From positions 1 through 6,109 of the forward strand of contig CACIWH010000020.1 of the NCBI GenBank assembly GCA_902590295.1: a stretch of DNA of 6,109 nucleotides, written 5' to 3'. Below the pieces are notes generated by a model, which was not told the DNA's origin, searched no databases, and worked only from the letters and a program-made list of their open reading frames with translations. Below are positions 1 to 5,495 of the stretch, piece by piece; within the stretch, counting starts at the first letter, position 1, and each line of letters starts with the position of its first letter. The DNA comes from an uncultured Pelagibacteraceae bacterium. Its GTDB lineage: Bacteria; Pseudomonadota; Alphaproteobacteria; Pelagibacterales; Pelagibacteraceae. The position numbers and the translations under genes were made by a program.

Positions 1-798
1 GATTTAGGAAATGAGTTTTTTTCCCTTTGGTTAGACGATACTTTGACTTACTCTAGCGCTATTTTCGAAAATGATAAGTTAGATTTGGAAAAAGCACAAA
101 TAAATAAATATAAAAAACTAACTTCACTTATTAAGCCTAAAATTGGTGACAAAGTTTTAGAGATAGGTTGTGGATGGGGTGGTTTTGCAGAATTCATAGG
201 AAAAAATTATGATGTCAAACTAGATTGTATAACAATTTCAAAAAAACAATTCGATTACGCTAAAAATAGAATTTATAAAAAAGGTCTTAACGAAAAAATT
301 AATATAAAAATGCAAGATTATAGAGATGTAAAAAATAAATATAATTCAATTGCTTCAATTGAAATGATTGAAGCAGTAGGACAAGATTATCTTAAAAATT
401 ATTTTCAAAGTATTAAAAAGTATTTAAAAGATGATGGTAAAGCTGCAATTCAGGCAATTACGATCGATGATAAATTATTCAATAGATATAAAAAAAAAGA
501 GGATTTTATTCAAAAATATATTTTTCCGGGTGGATTTCTTCCATCAAAAAACTCCTTAGTTGAATACGCAAAAAAAACTGGTCTAGAGTTTACTCAATGT
601 AATTCTTATGGAACACATTATAGCAATACTCTTAAAATTTGGAGAGAAAAATTTTTTAAAAGTTGGGAACATATATCTAAACAAGGTTTTGATAACACAT
701 TTAAGAGAATGTGGAATTTCTATTTATCTTATTGTGAAGCTGGCTTTAGATCAAAAAATATTGACTTAATACAGTTCTCTTTGCTTAAAAACAAATAA
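1..798 (+). CDS. cfa: Cyclopropane-fatty-acyl-phospholipid synthase family methyltransferase (5' partial)
   Basis: The enzyme transfers a methylene/methyl group from S-adenosylmethionine to the double bond of unsaturated acyl chains in membrane phospholipids. The reading frame is open from base 1. Its first residues (DLGNEFFSLWLDDTLTYSSA) match the conserved block just before the methyltransferase domain of CFA synthases, so the TTG at 43 is not the start and roughly 110-140 N-terminal residues lie outside the window. The SAM-binding loop VLEIGCGWGG is at 154-183, the EMIEAVG motif at 361-381, then QAITIDD, FPGGFLPS, HYSNTLKIW and the C-terminal YCEAGF...IDLIQFSL, all CFA hallmarks. The C-terminus looks complete. 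The DUF3833 lipoprotein gene follows after one base. The product could be a classical cyclopropane or a methylated/furan fatty acid precursor (UfaM-like); motifs alone do not decide. Family assignment is very secure, exact product not. Confidence 0.93.
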   Translation, partial: DLGNEFFSLWLDDTLTYSSAIFENDKLDLEKAQINKYKKLTSLIKPKIGDKVLEIGCGWGGFAEFIGKNYDVKLDCITISKKQFDYAKNRIYKKGLNEKINIKMQDYRDVKNKYNSIASIEMIEAVGQDYLKNYFQSIKKYLKDDGKAAIQAITIDDKLFNRYKKKEDFIQKYIFPGGFLPSKNSLVEYAKKTGLEFTQCNSYGTHYSNTLKIWREKFFKSWEHISKQGFDNTFKRMWNFYLSYCEAGFRSKNIDLIQFSLLKNK

Positions 799-799
799 T

Positions 800-1333
800 A
801 TGAAATTAATAAAATCAATTCTATTGATTATTGCCTTGTCCTTAGTTACAAGCTGTTCAAATAATATGAAGCCAGAAGATTTTAAAAATACCGAGCCTAC
901 TTTACTAATCGAGGAATATTTTAATGGTAAAGTGAAGGCATGGGGCATCCTTCAAGACAGAAGTGGAAAGGTGACACGTCAATTCAAAGCAGATCTAATC
1001 GGTTCCTTTAATGACAATATTATTACTTTAGATGAAGACTTTTATTGGACTGATGGTGAAAAACAAAAAAGAACTTGGAAAATAAAAAAAATAGACAATA
1101 ACAATTATATAGGAACCGCACCAGATGTTGTTGGAGAAGCAACTGGTGTGCAATATGGATCAGCATTTAAATTTAAATATGATTTATTAGTTCCATTCAA
1201 AAATAAAAATATCAAAGTCTCATTTGATGATTGGATATTTAAACAAGATGAAAAAGTTGCAATCAATAGAGCGACTTTAACTAAATTTGGTTTTAAAGTT
1301 GGTGAGTTGACAGTCTTTTTTATGAGAGACTAA
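800..1333 (+). CDS. DUF3833-family lipoprotein
   Basis: A 177-residue predicted lipoprotein. Residues 1-19 form a lipoprotein signal peptide: MKLIK, a hydrophobic core, then the lipobox VTSC with Cys19 as the lipidated residue. The rest is a soluble, beta-rich domain that looks like DUF3833: the LIEEYFNGKVKAWG block near residues 36-49, GKVTRQF, then LDEDFYWTDGEKQKRTW and a C-terminal GFKVGELTVFFMRD. No enzymatic motif is visible and the family's function is unknown to me. From memory, DUF3833 genes often sit beside CFA-like methyltransferases, SDRs and DUF1365 genes in proteobacterial stress/lipid clusters. Here it starts one base after the cfa stop (TAA-T-ATG), with no Shine-Dalgarno, so translation is probably coupled to cfa. 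Its stop overlaps the stop of the convergent SDR gene. Confidence 0.85.
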   Translation: MKLIKSILLIIALSLVTSCSNNMKPEDFKNTEPTLLIEEYFNGKVKAWGILQDRSGKVTRQFKADLIGSFNDNIITLDEDFYWTDGEKQKRTWKIKKIDNNNYIGTAPDVVGEATGVQYGSAFKFKYDLLVPFKNKNIKVSFDDWIFKQDEKVAINRATLTKFGFKVGELTVFFMRD

Positions 1334-2088
1334 TCAACAATCTTTTTCATACCTTTTTCAATTATTTTAAAATACAGTCCATTTGGCATTACCTTTAGGA
1401 CCTTCATAATAGATGTGAAAGATTTTGGAAAATGAATTTCAAATCCCTTATTTTTTGTTAAGCCCTTAAACATTTGATCTGCAGCAAACTCTGGAGATTT
1501 AATCATTGGCATCGGAAAATCATTTTTATCAGTCATTGGTGTTTTTATAAAACCTGGACTCACAAGAGAAACACGAACATTAAATCTTTTTAGATCAAAG
1601 TATAGACTTTCTGCAAAACTACTTAGGGCAGATTTAGACGCACAATATGCACCTGCTGCAGGCAAACCCCTGTAACCTGCTACTGAAGATACTATAGATA
1701 TATGACCTGATTTTCTATTTTTATAATAATCGTATACTGAATTTATTGAGTGTATGGTGCCGAAAAAATTAACTTCCATAATTTTCTTAACCTTCTCAAG
1801 ATTCAAACTTTTCTCTGATTTTGGATCATGAATACCTGTACAGAATACAGATATGTCAATCTCCCCGATTTTATTTTTAATATTTTCGAAAACATTTTTG
1901 CACTTTTCACTGTCCGTAACATCTAAAGGAAATGGTGTTATATTCTCATTACTTTGAGATATTTCATTTAACAAATTTTCTCTTCTCGCTGAAATTGCTA
2001 CCTTCCAACCTTCTTTTGCAAATTTTAATGCTAGTGCTTTACCAATTCCACTACTAGCTCCAGTTATCCATATTGATTTATTATTCAT
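1330..2088 (-). CDS. Short-chain dehydrogenase/reductase (classical SDR)
   Basis: A 252-residue classical SDR, an NAD(P)-dependent oxidoreductase of the Rossmann fold. The cofactor glycine motif is TGASSGIG at residues 9-16, and the basic pair Arg35-Arg36 after the second strand suggests NADPH preference. LDVTD (55-59) contacts the adenine. The catalytic set is Asn107, Ser135, Tyr148 and Lys152 (YCASK), followed by SPGFIKTPM around 177-185. The usual NNAG stretch is replaced by FCTG (82-85), a modest deviation. The substrate cannot be read from sequence. The short C-terminal tail (SIMKVLKVMPNGLYFKIIEK) resembles SDRs found with CFA-like methyltransferases in proteobacterial light-stress clusters. 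The start is the only convincing one; it leaves six bases to the divergent tspO start and has no Shine-Dalgarno. The stop TAG overlaps the DUF3833 TAA on the other strand. Confidence 0.93.
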   Translation of the reverse strand: MNNKSIWITGASSGIGKALALKFAKEGWKVAISARRENLLNEISQSNENITPFPLDVTDSEKCKNVFENIKNKIGEIDISVFCTGIHDPKSEKSLNLEKVKKIMEVNFFGTIHSINSVYDYYKNRKSGHISIVSSVAGYRGLPAAGAYCASKSALSSFAESLYFDLKRFNVRVSLVSPGFIKTPMTDKNDFPMPMIKSPEFAADQMFKGLTKNKGFEIHFPKSFTSIMKVLKVMPNGLYFKIIEKGMKKIVD

Positions 2089-2094
2089 ATAAAA

Positions 2095-2577
2095 ATGATG
2101 TATAATATGAATATGCTAAAAAATAAATTTATATCTTTTATTATATTTGCAATAATTACTTATTCTGCATCATTTATAGGAAGCATAGCGACAATTTCTT
2201 ACAAAGAACCATGGTATTCGACCTTAAATAAATCTTTTTTAACACCCCCAGATTGGGTATTTGCACCAGTATGGACAACATTATATCTTTTTATGGCTGT
2301 GGCTATTTGGTCAGCTTGGCATAAAAATTATAATATAAATTTAGTTTTAATTTATTTAATTCATTTATGTTTTAATACAACTTGGAGTATAGTTTTTTTT
2401 GTTTTCCACAACATTGAATTAGCATTATTAAATTTAATCGTAATATTAACATTTATAGCAATATTAACTTTCAAATATAAAAAAATAAATAATTTAAGTT
2501 TTTATCTAATGATTCCGTATTTACTTTGGAGCTGTTATGCATTAATTCTTAATTTTACTTTAGTTTTATTAAATTAA
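2095..2577 (+). CDS. tspO: TspO/MBR family membrane protein
   Basis: A 160-residue integral membrane protein of the TspO / mitochondrial benzodiazepine receptor family, with five hydrophobic helices at roughly 12-32, 54-74, 80-103, 105-126 and 134-158. Family signatures are PWY (39-41), PPDWVFAPVWTTLY (50-63), FNTTWS (93-98), PYLLW (141-145) and the final LN (152-153). Bacterial TspO proteins bind porphyrins and haem intermediates, and in Rhodobacter modulate the response to oxygen and light. In a surface-ocean cell a role in handling photosensitising porphyrins is plausible but inferred. The start is uncertain: ATGs occur in frame at 2095, 2098, 2107 and 2113, none with a Shine-Dalgarno; the one at 2113 would suit a leaderless transcript from the TATAAT at 2101. 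The FAD oxidoreductase gene follows after one base. Confidence 0.93.
   Translation: MMYNMNMLKNKFISFIIFAIITYSASFIGSIATISYKEPWYSTLNKSFLTPPDWVFAPVWTTLYLFMAVAIWSAWHKNYNINLVLIYLIHLCFNTTWSIVFFVFHNIELALLNLIVILTFIAILTFKYKKINNLSFYLMIPYLLWSCYALILNFTLVLLN
2101..2107. promoter_or_regulatory. Symmetric TATAATA element, possible shared -10 box of divergent SDR and tspO genes
   Basis: TATAATA reads TATAAT on the plus strand and TATTAT on the minus strand. It is the only good -10 box near the two divergent starts. A plus-strand start about 7 bases downstream would fall at about 2113, exactly at an in-frame ATG of tspO; a minus-strand start at about 2095 would leave a very short leader for the SDR gene. No good -35 is visible either way. 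In DNA this AT-rich such a match can occur by chance. Confidence 0.25.
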
Positions 2578-2578
2578 T

Positions 2579-3682
2579 ATGGATGATATAGTAGTAGTTG
2601 GAGGTGGAATAATTGGAGCGTCCACGGCTTATTTCCTCTCAAAGGAAGGTAGAAAAGTAAAAGTAATTGAAAAAGATCCAACTTACAAAAAAGCCTCATT
2701 TCCATTATCTTTAGGTGGTTTTAGAAGACAATTTTTTCAAAAAGAGAACATCATGTTAGGAAAGTTTTCGAGAGAATTTTTGTTAAATGTTCCTAGTGAT
2801 CTAAAAACTAAAAATAACCCAAGCCCAACAGTCAGTATGGTACCAAATGGTTACCTTTTACTTTTTGGACTAGAACATGCTCAAGAACAGTATTTAGCTT
2901 TAGAAAATCATAAAGCTTGTGAGGCTGGTACAAAAAATATTAAAGGTTCAGAATTAAAACAAGTATTTCCATATATAAGTGAAGAGGGTATTGAAACAGC
3001 AACTTACTCCGATACAAAAATTGAAGGTTGGATAGACCCATATTTATTTCATAATGCTTTAAAAAATAAAGCTGTAGAATTGGGTGCAGAATTTATTAAA
3101 GGAGATGTTAAAAGTTTAAAAGAAATTAAAGCAAATGCAATAGTATCTGCCGCAGGTTGTTGGACTAATGAACTTTTAAATGATATCCCAGTTTTTCCTC
3201 AAAAGCATACTGTTTTTAGATTTAAATGCCCTAAACATATTCCTGAAATGCCATTAACGGGTGACTTAACAACAGGAGTATATTGGAGACCCGAAGGTAA
3301 AGAATATTTAGCTGGATCACCGAAGCCTGTATGGGATGCTGATGATTTGGAACCAGAATGGAATGATTTTGAAGAATTAGTTTGGCCAGGTTTAGCAAAA
3401 AGAATTTCAGTTTTTGAAGAAATTAAAATGACTGGCGCTTGGGCTGGTTACTATGATTGTAATAAACTGGATAATAATGCAGTAGTCGGAAAACACCCAG
3501 GGTATAAGAATGTGTATATGGCATCTGGATTTACTGGAAGAGGTTTAATGCAAGCACCTGGTATTGGCAGAGCTTTGACAGAATTGATTACAACAGGCTC
3601 TTATCAAACAATCGATTTAGGTTGTTTTTCTGTTGAGAGAGTATTAAAGCAAGAGGAGAGAGTAGAACCTTACGTTTTATAA
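2579..3682 (+). CDS. FAD-dependent oxidoreductase, DAO superfamily, FOXRED1-like
   Basis: A 367-residue flavoprotein of the D-amino-acid oxidase/sarcosine dehydrogenase superfamily. The N-terminal FAD site is VVGGGIIGAS (6-15) with Glu31 at the end of the second strand. The SLGGFRRQF block (44-52) and the C-terminal run WAGYYD (289-294), VVGKHP (302-307), ASGFTGRGLMQAPGIGRA (315-332) and QTIDL (343-347) are strikingly like FOXRED1, the mitochondrial complex I assembly factor, and its bacterial relatives. SAAGCWTNEL (190-199) is the typical second FAD-contact region. The substrate is not determinable; related enzymes oxidise N-methyl or small amino acids. No obvious covalent-flavin site is seen. 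The length is normal and no signal peptide or membrane helix is visible, so it is probably cytoplasmic. It begins one base after tspO (TAA-T-ATG), implying co-transcription, and converges on the small membrane protein gene with four bases between stops. Confidence 0.9.
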   Translation: MDDIVVVGGGIIGASTAYFLSKEGRKVKVIEKDPTYKKASFPLSLGGFRRQFFQKENIMLGKFSREFLLNVPSDLKTKNNPSPTVSMVPNGYLLLFGLEHAQEQYLALENHKACEAGTKNIKGSELKQVFPYISEEGIETATYSDTKIEGWIDPYLFHNALKNKAVELGAEFIKGDVKSLKEIKANAIVSAAGCWTNELLNDIPVFPQKHTVFRFKCPKHIPEMPLTGDLTTGVYWRPEGKEYLAGSPKPVWDADDLEPEWNDFEELVWPGLAKRISVFEEIKMTGAWAGYYDCNKLDNNAVVGKHPGYKNVYMASGFTGRGLMQAPGIGRALTELITTGSYQTIDLGCFSVERVLKQEERVEPYVL

Positions 3683-3686
3683 TTAT

Positions 3687-3860
3687 TCATTCTCCAATCT
3701 TTTTTACAAATAACCCTAAAATTCCATTAAATAATGATACCAATAAAATTACAAATTGGCCTTTAAAAGAATAAAATTCAAAAGATGGATAAAAACTTAT
3801 AGCAACACTAAAAAATAAATAAGTTAAAATAAAAGGTTTTAAAAATTTTTTTATTTTCAA
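3687..3860 (-). CDS. Small two-helix membrane protein, unknown function
   Basis: A 57-codon frame begins with TTG two bases after the formate dehydrogenase stop and ends with TGA four bases short of the convergent FAD-oxidoreductase stop, so it fills the space exactly. The product has a basic start (LKIKKFLK), a hydrophobic segment at about 10-25, a short polar link (residues 26-35, containing EFYSFKGQ), a second hydrophobic segment at about 36-52 and a basic end, KKIGE. That is a helical-hairpin layout. At about 25% GC a random frame would stay open this long well under 1% of the time. No ATG or GTG start exists; the frame is open back to 3878 inside the formate dehydrogenase gene. I do not recognise the family. 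Weak points are the TTG start and no clear Shine-Dalgarno; translation would be coupled to the upstream gene. Confidence 0.55.
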   Translation of the reverse strand: MKIKKFLKPFILTYLFFSVAISFYPSFEFYSFKGQFVILLVSLFNGILGLFVKKIGE

Positions 3861-3862
3861 AT

Positions 3863-5062
3863 TTATTTTTTCTTGTATTTAGCAGCCTCCTCCGAACCAC
3901 TTGTTGCTGAGCCTTTACTGTAAGAGTGGGCACCCATTCCAGCTAATTGCCCATCTTTTACGATTAAATACTGATCTCTAATAGGTTTTTTATCAAAAAA
4001 ACATTCTAGAATTTCTCTTACACCATCTGCATATCTTGCTTGAGCTGATAATGATGTCCCAGATGTATGGGGAGTCATTCCATGATTAGGCATACTTCTC
4101 CAAACGTGATCATTAGGAGCTGGTTGCGGAAACCAGACATCACCAGCATAGCCACTTAGTTGACCTGATTTTAGAGCGTCTGCTATATCGTCTTTATTAC
4201 AAATTTTTCCTCTTGCAGTATTCACTATATACGCGCCTTTCTTCATTTTGCTGATCAAATCTTTATTAAAAAGATTTTCAGTTTCAGGGTGTAGCGGACA
4301 ATTAATTGTAACTACATCACAAACCTTAACCATAGATTCAACTGAGTTATGAAATGTTAAATTTAATTCCTTCTCAACGCTATCTGGTAATTTGTGTCTA
4401 TCAAAATAGTGCAAATGAACATCGAATGGCTTCATTTTTCTCAATGCATCTAGTCCAATTCTTCCAGCTGCTACTGTTCCTATATGCATTCCCTCAACGT
4501 CATAACTTCTATGAACTGCATCAGCTATATTCCAACCACCTTCGTTTACTATTCTGTGTTGGTTGTGATAATCTCTAACCATTGAAACAATCATCATTAC
4601 TATGTGTTCTGCCACAGATCTTGAATTACAAAAAGTAACTTCAACTACATCAATTTTGTTATCCATAGCAGCTTGTAAATCAACGTGATCTGACCCTATA
4701 CCCGCGGTTATTGCCATCTTTAAATTCTTCGCTTTTTTAATTCTCTCTGCAGTTAAGTAATAAGGAAAAAACGGCTGCGAGATAACTATATCTGCATCAA
4801 CTATATGTTTGTCTGCTTCACATCCATCGCCATCTTTGCTATTAGTAACAATAAATTCGTGACCATTACTTTCTAAAAATTTTCTAAGTCCTAATTCCCC
4901 TGAAACACATCCTAGTAATTGACCAGGAGTAAAATCTCTACCTTTTGGAGTAGGTAAACTCATTCCATCAGGATATTTTTCTAATTTTGGTAAATCTGAT
5001 AAAGGATAAGACTTCGGCATTCCCCCTTTTGGGTCGTCATATAATACACATAATATTTTCAT
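3863..5062 (-). CDS. fdh: NAD-dependent formate dehydrogenase
   Basis: A 399-residue D-2-hydroxyacid-dehydrogenase-fold enzyme that oxidises formate to CO2 with reduction of NAD+, in the cytoplasm and without metal. It aligns without numbering shifts to the well-studied Pseudomonas sp. 101 enzyme as I remember it. Expected residues are all present: Ile122, Asn146, Arg284, Asp308, Gln313, His332, Ser334 and Gly335. The nucleotide loop AAGRIG is at 198-203, and Asp221-Arg222 indicates NAD+ rather than NADP+. Cys145 and Cys255, known for their effect on stability, are also kept. The N-terminus (KILCVLYDDP) and C-terminus (GAHSYSKGSATSGSEEAAK) match full-length family members, so the gene is complete. 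In marine heterotrophs it would terminate C1 oxidation from methylated compounds, yielding NADH. Unlike its neighbours it has a strong Shine-Dalgarno. It lies downstream of the HPP gene and upstream of a small membrane protein gene. Confidence 0.97.
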   Translation of the reverse strand: MKILCVLYDDPKGGMPKSYPLSDLPKLEKYPDGMSLPTPKGRDFTPGQLLGCVSGELGLRKFLESNGHEFIVTNSKDGDGCEADKHIVDADIVISQPFFPYYLTAERIKKAKNLKMAITAGIGSDHVDLQAAMDNKIDVVEVTFCNSRSVAEHIVMMIVSMVRDYHNQHRIVNEGGWNIADAVHRSYDVEGMHIGTVAAGRIGLDALRKMKPFDVHLHYFDRHKLPDSVEKELNLTFHNSVESMVKVCDVVTINCPLHPETENLFNKDLISKMKKGAYIVNTARGKICNKDDIADALKSGQLSGYAGDVWFPQPAPNDHVWRSMPNHGMTPHTSGTSLSAQARYADGVREILECFFDKKPIRDQYLIVKDGQLAGMGAHSYSKGSATSGSEEAAKYKKK

Positions 5063-5068
5063 TTTTTT

Positions 5069-5075
5069 CTCCTTT
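5069..5075 (-). promoter_or_regulatory. Strong Shine-Dalgarno of formate dehydrogenase
   Basis: AAAGGAG lies six bases before the formate dehydrogenase ATG (5062-5060) on the minus strand. It fixes the start and suggests efficient translation. It is the only clear Shine-Dalgarno in the window; the DUF3833, tspO, FAD oxidoreductase and SDR genes lack one. Confidence 0.8.
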
Positions 5076-5128
5076 AACTTTTTAAGAACGTCTTTTTAAC
5101 AATTTTAGTCTATCACGAAAAAGGATAC
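5076..5128 (-). promoter_or_regulatory. Leader between HPP gene and formate dehydrogenase gene
   Basis: The 66-base spacer (5063-5128) is the longest non-coding stretch in the window and the likeliest place for a formate dehydrogenase promoter. It holds an 8-base direct repeat, TTAAAAAG on the minus strand, at 5078-5085 and 5092-5099, and a TAAAAT box further upstream, but no convincing -35 partner. I see no hairpin followed by a T-run and no recognisable riboswitch. Whether the gene has its own promoter or is read from the HPP gene is open. Confidence 0.25.
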
Positions 5129-5479
5129 TCAGGCAAACAAATTATTTTTTGGATATTTTTTCTTCAAGATAAATTTGTTTAAAATAATTCCAAACACAAT
5201 GATGATAATTGAACCGACCATAATGGGGTTTAAAAGATAATCAAAAGAAACAGACCCAAGAATTACTATTATTGGATTTCCACCTGCAGGTGGATGAGGG
5301 ACATTAAAAAGTATCATGAGACCAACTCCAAATCCTACTGCCAAGGGTAAAATTATGAATAATGGTAATTGAATGAAAGAAACAAAAATTACTCCTACAA
5401 ATGAAGTTAACAAGTGGCCAAAAAAAATATTTTTTGGTTGTGCAAAAGGACTATCTGGATAACCATAGAGTATAACCAT
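5129..5479 (-). CDS. HPP-family integral membrane protein, N-terminally truncated
   Basis: A 116-residue membrane protein of the HPP family, named for the His-Pro-Pro motif seen here as NVPHPPAGGNP (residues 59-69). The second family signature, GYPDSPFAQPKN followed by GH, is at residues 6-22. Hydrophobic helices lie at about 20-36, 40-58 and 85-104. HPP proteins normally have four helices and begin 40-60 residues earlier; some plant and cyanobacterial members transport nitrite, but the role here is unknown. The ATG at 5479 is the first available start. Upstream, the frame still reads FGST (5491-5480), matching the family's PFGAS/T motif, then hits TAA at 5494-5492. So homology extends past the start into a stop, and helix 1 is missing. 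It overlaps the EamA gene by 29 bases. It may be a remnant rather than a working gene. Confidence 0.8.
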   Translation of the reverse strand: MVILYGYPDSPFAQPKNIFFGHLLTSFVGVIFVSFIQLPLFIILPLAVGFGVGLMILFNVPHPPAGGNPIIVILGSVSFDYLLNPIMVGSIIIIVFGIILNKFILKKKYPKNNLFA

Positions 5480-5495
5480 AGTTGAACCAAATTAA
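5451..5495 (-). other. Probable fusion junction between EamA and HPP genes
   Basis: Within this stretch one strand is read in two frames. The EamA frame gives IWFNYGYTLWLSR then TAG; the HPP frame gives FGSTMVILYGYPDSP, which is family-typical sequence. EamA-like sequence appears to end, and HPP-like sequence to begin, at about 5489-5495. Both proteins are therefore incomplete at the same point, as expected of a deletion that joined two co-directional neighbours out of frame, or of an assembly error. Confidence 0.6.

Noticed and set aside
43..45. TTG as start of the cfa gene
   Set aside because: The frame is open to base 1 and the upstream residues (DLGNEFFSLWLDD) are conserved CFA sequence, so the gene begins before the window.
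766..948. 60-residue minus-strand frame across the cfa/DUF3833 junction
   Set aside because: It lies opposite two well-supported genes and has no recognisable motif.
3831..3860. A/T-rich palindromic stretch (AAAAATTTTT) as a terminator after formate dehydrogenase
   Set aside because: There is no GC-containing stem, and the stretch is the lysine-rich start of the small membrane protein frame.
4354..4578. 74-residue plus-strand frame
   Set aside because: It is antisense to the formate dehydrogenase Rossmann domain and resembles no family.
5084..5097. AAGA-ACG-TCTT hairpin in the formate dehydrogenase leader
   Set aside because: A four-base stem with a three-base loop that cannot be extended is too weak to be a regulatory structure or terminator.
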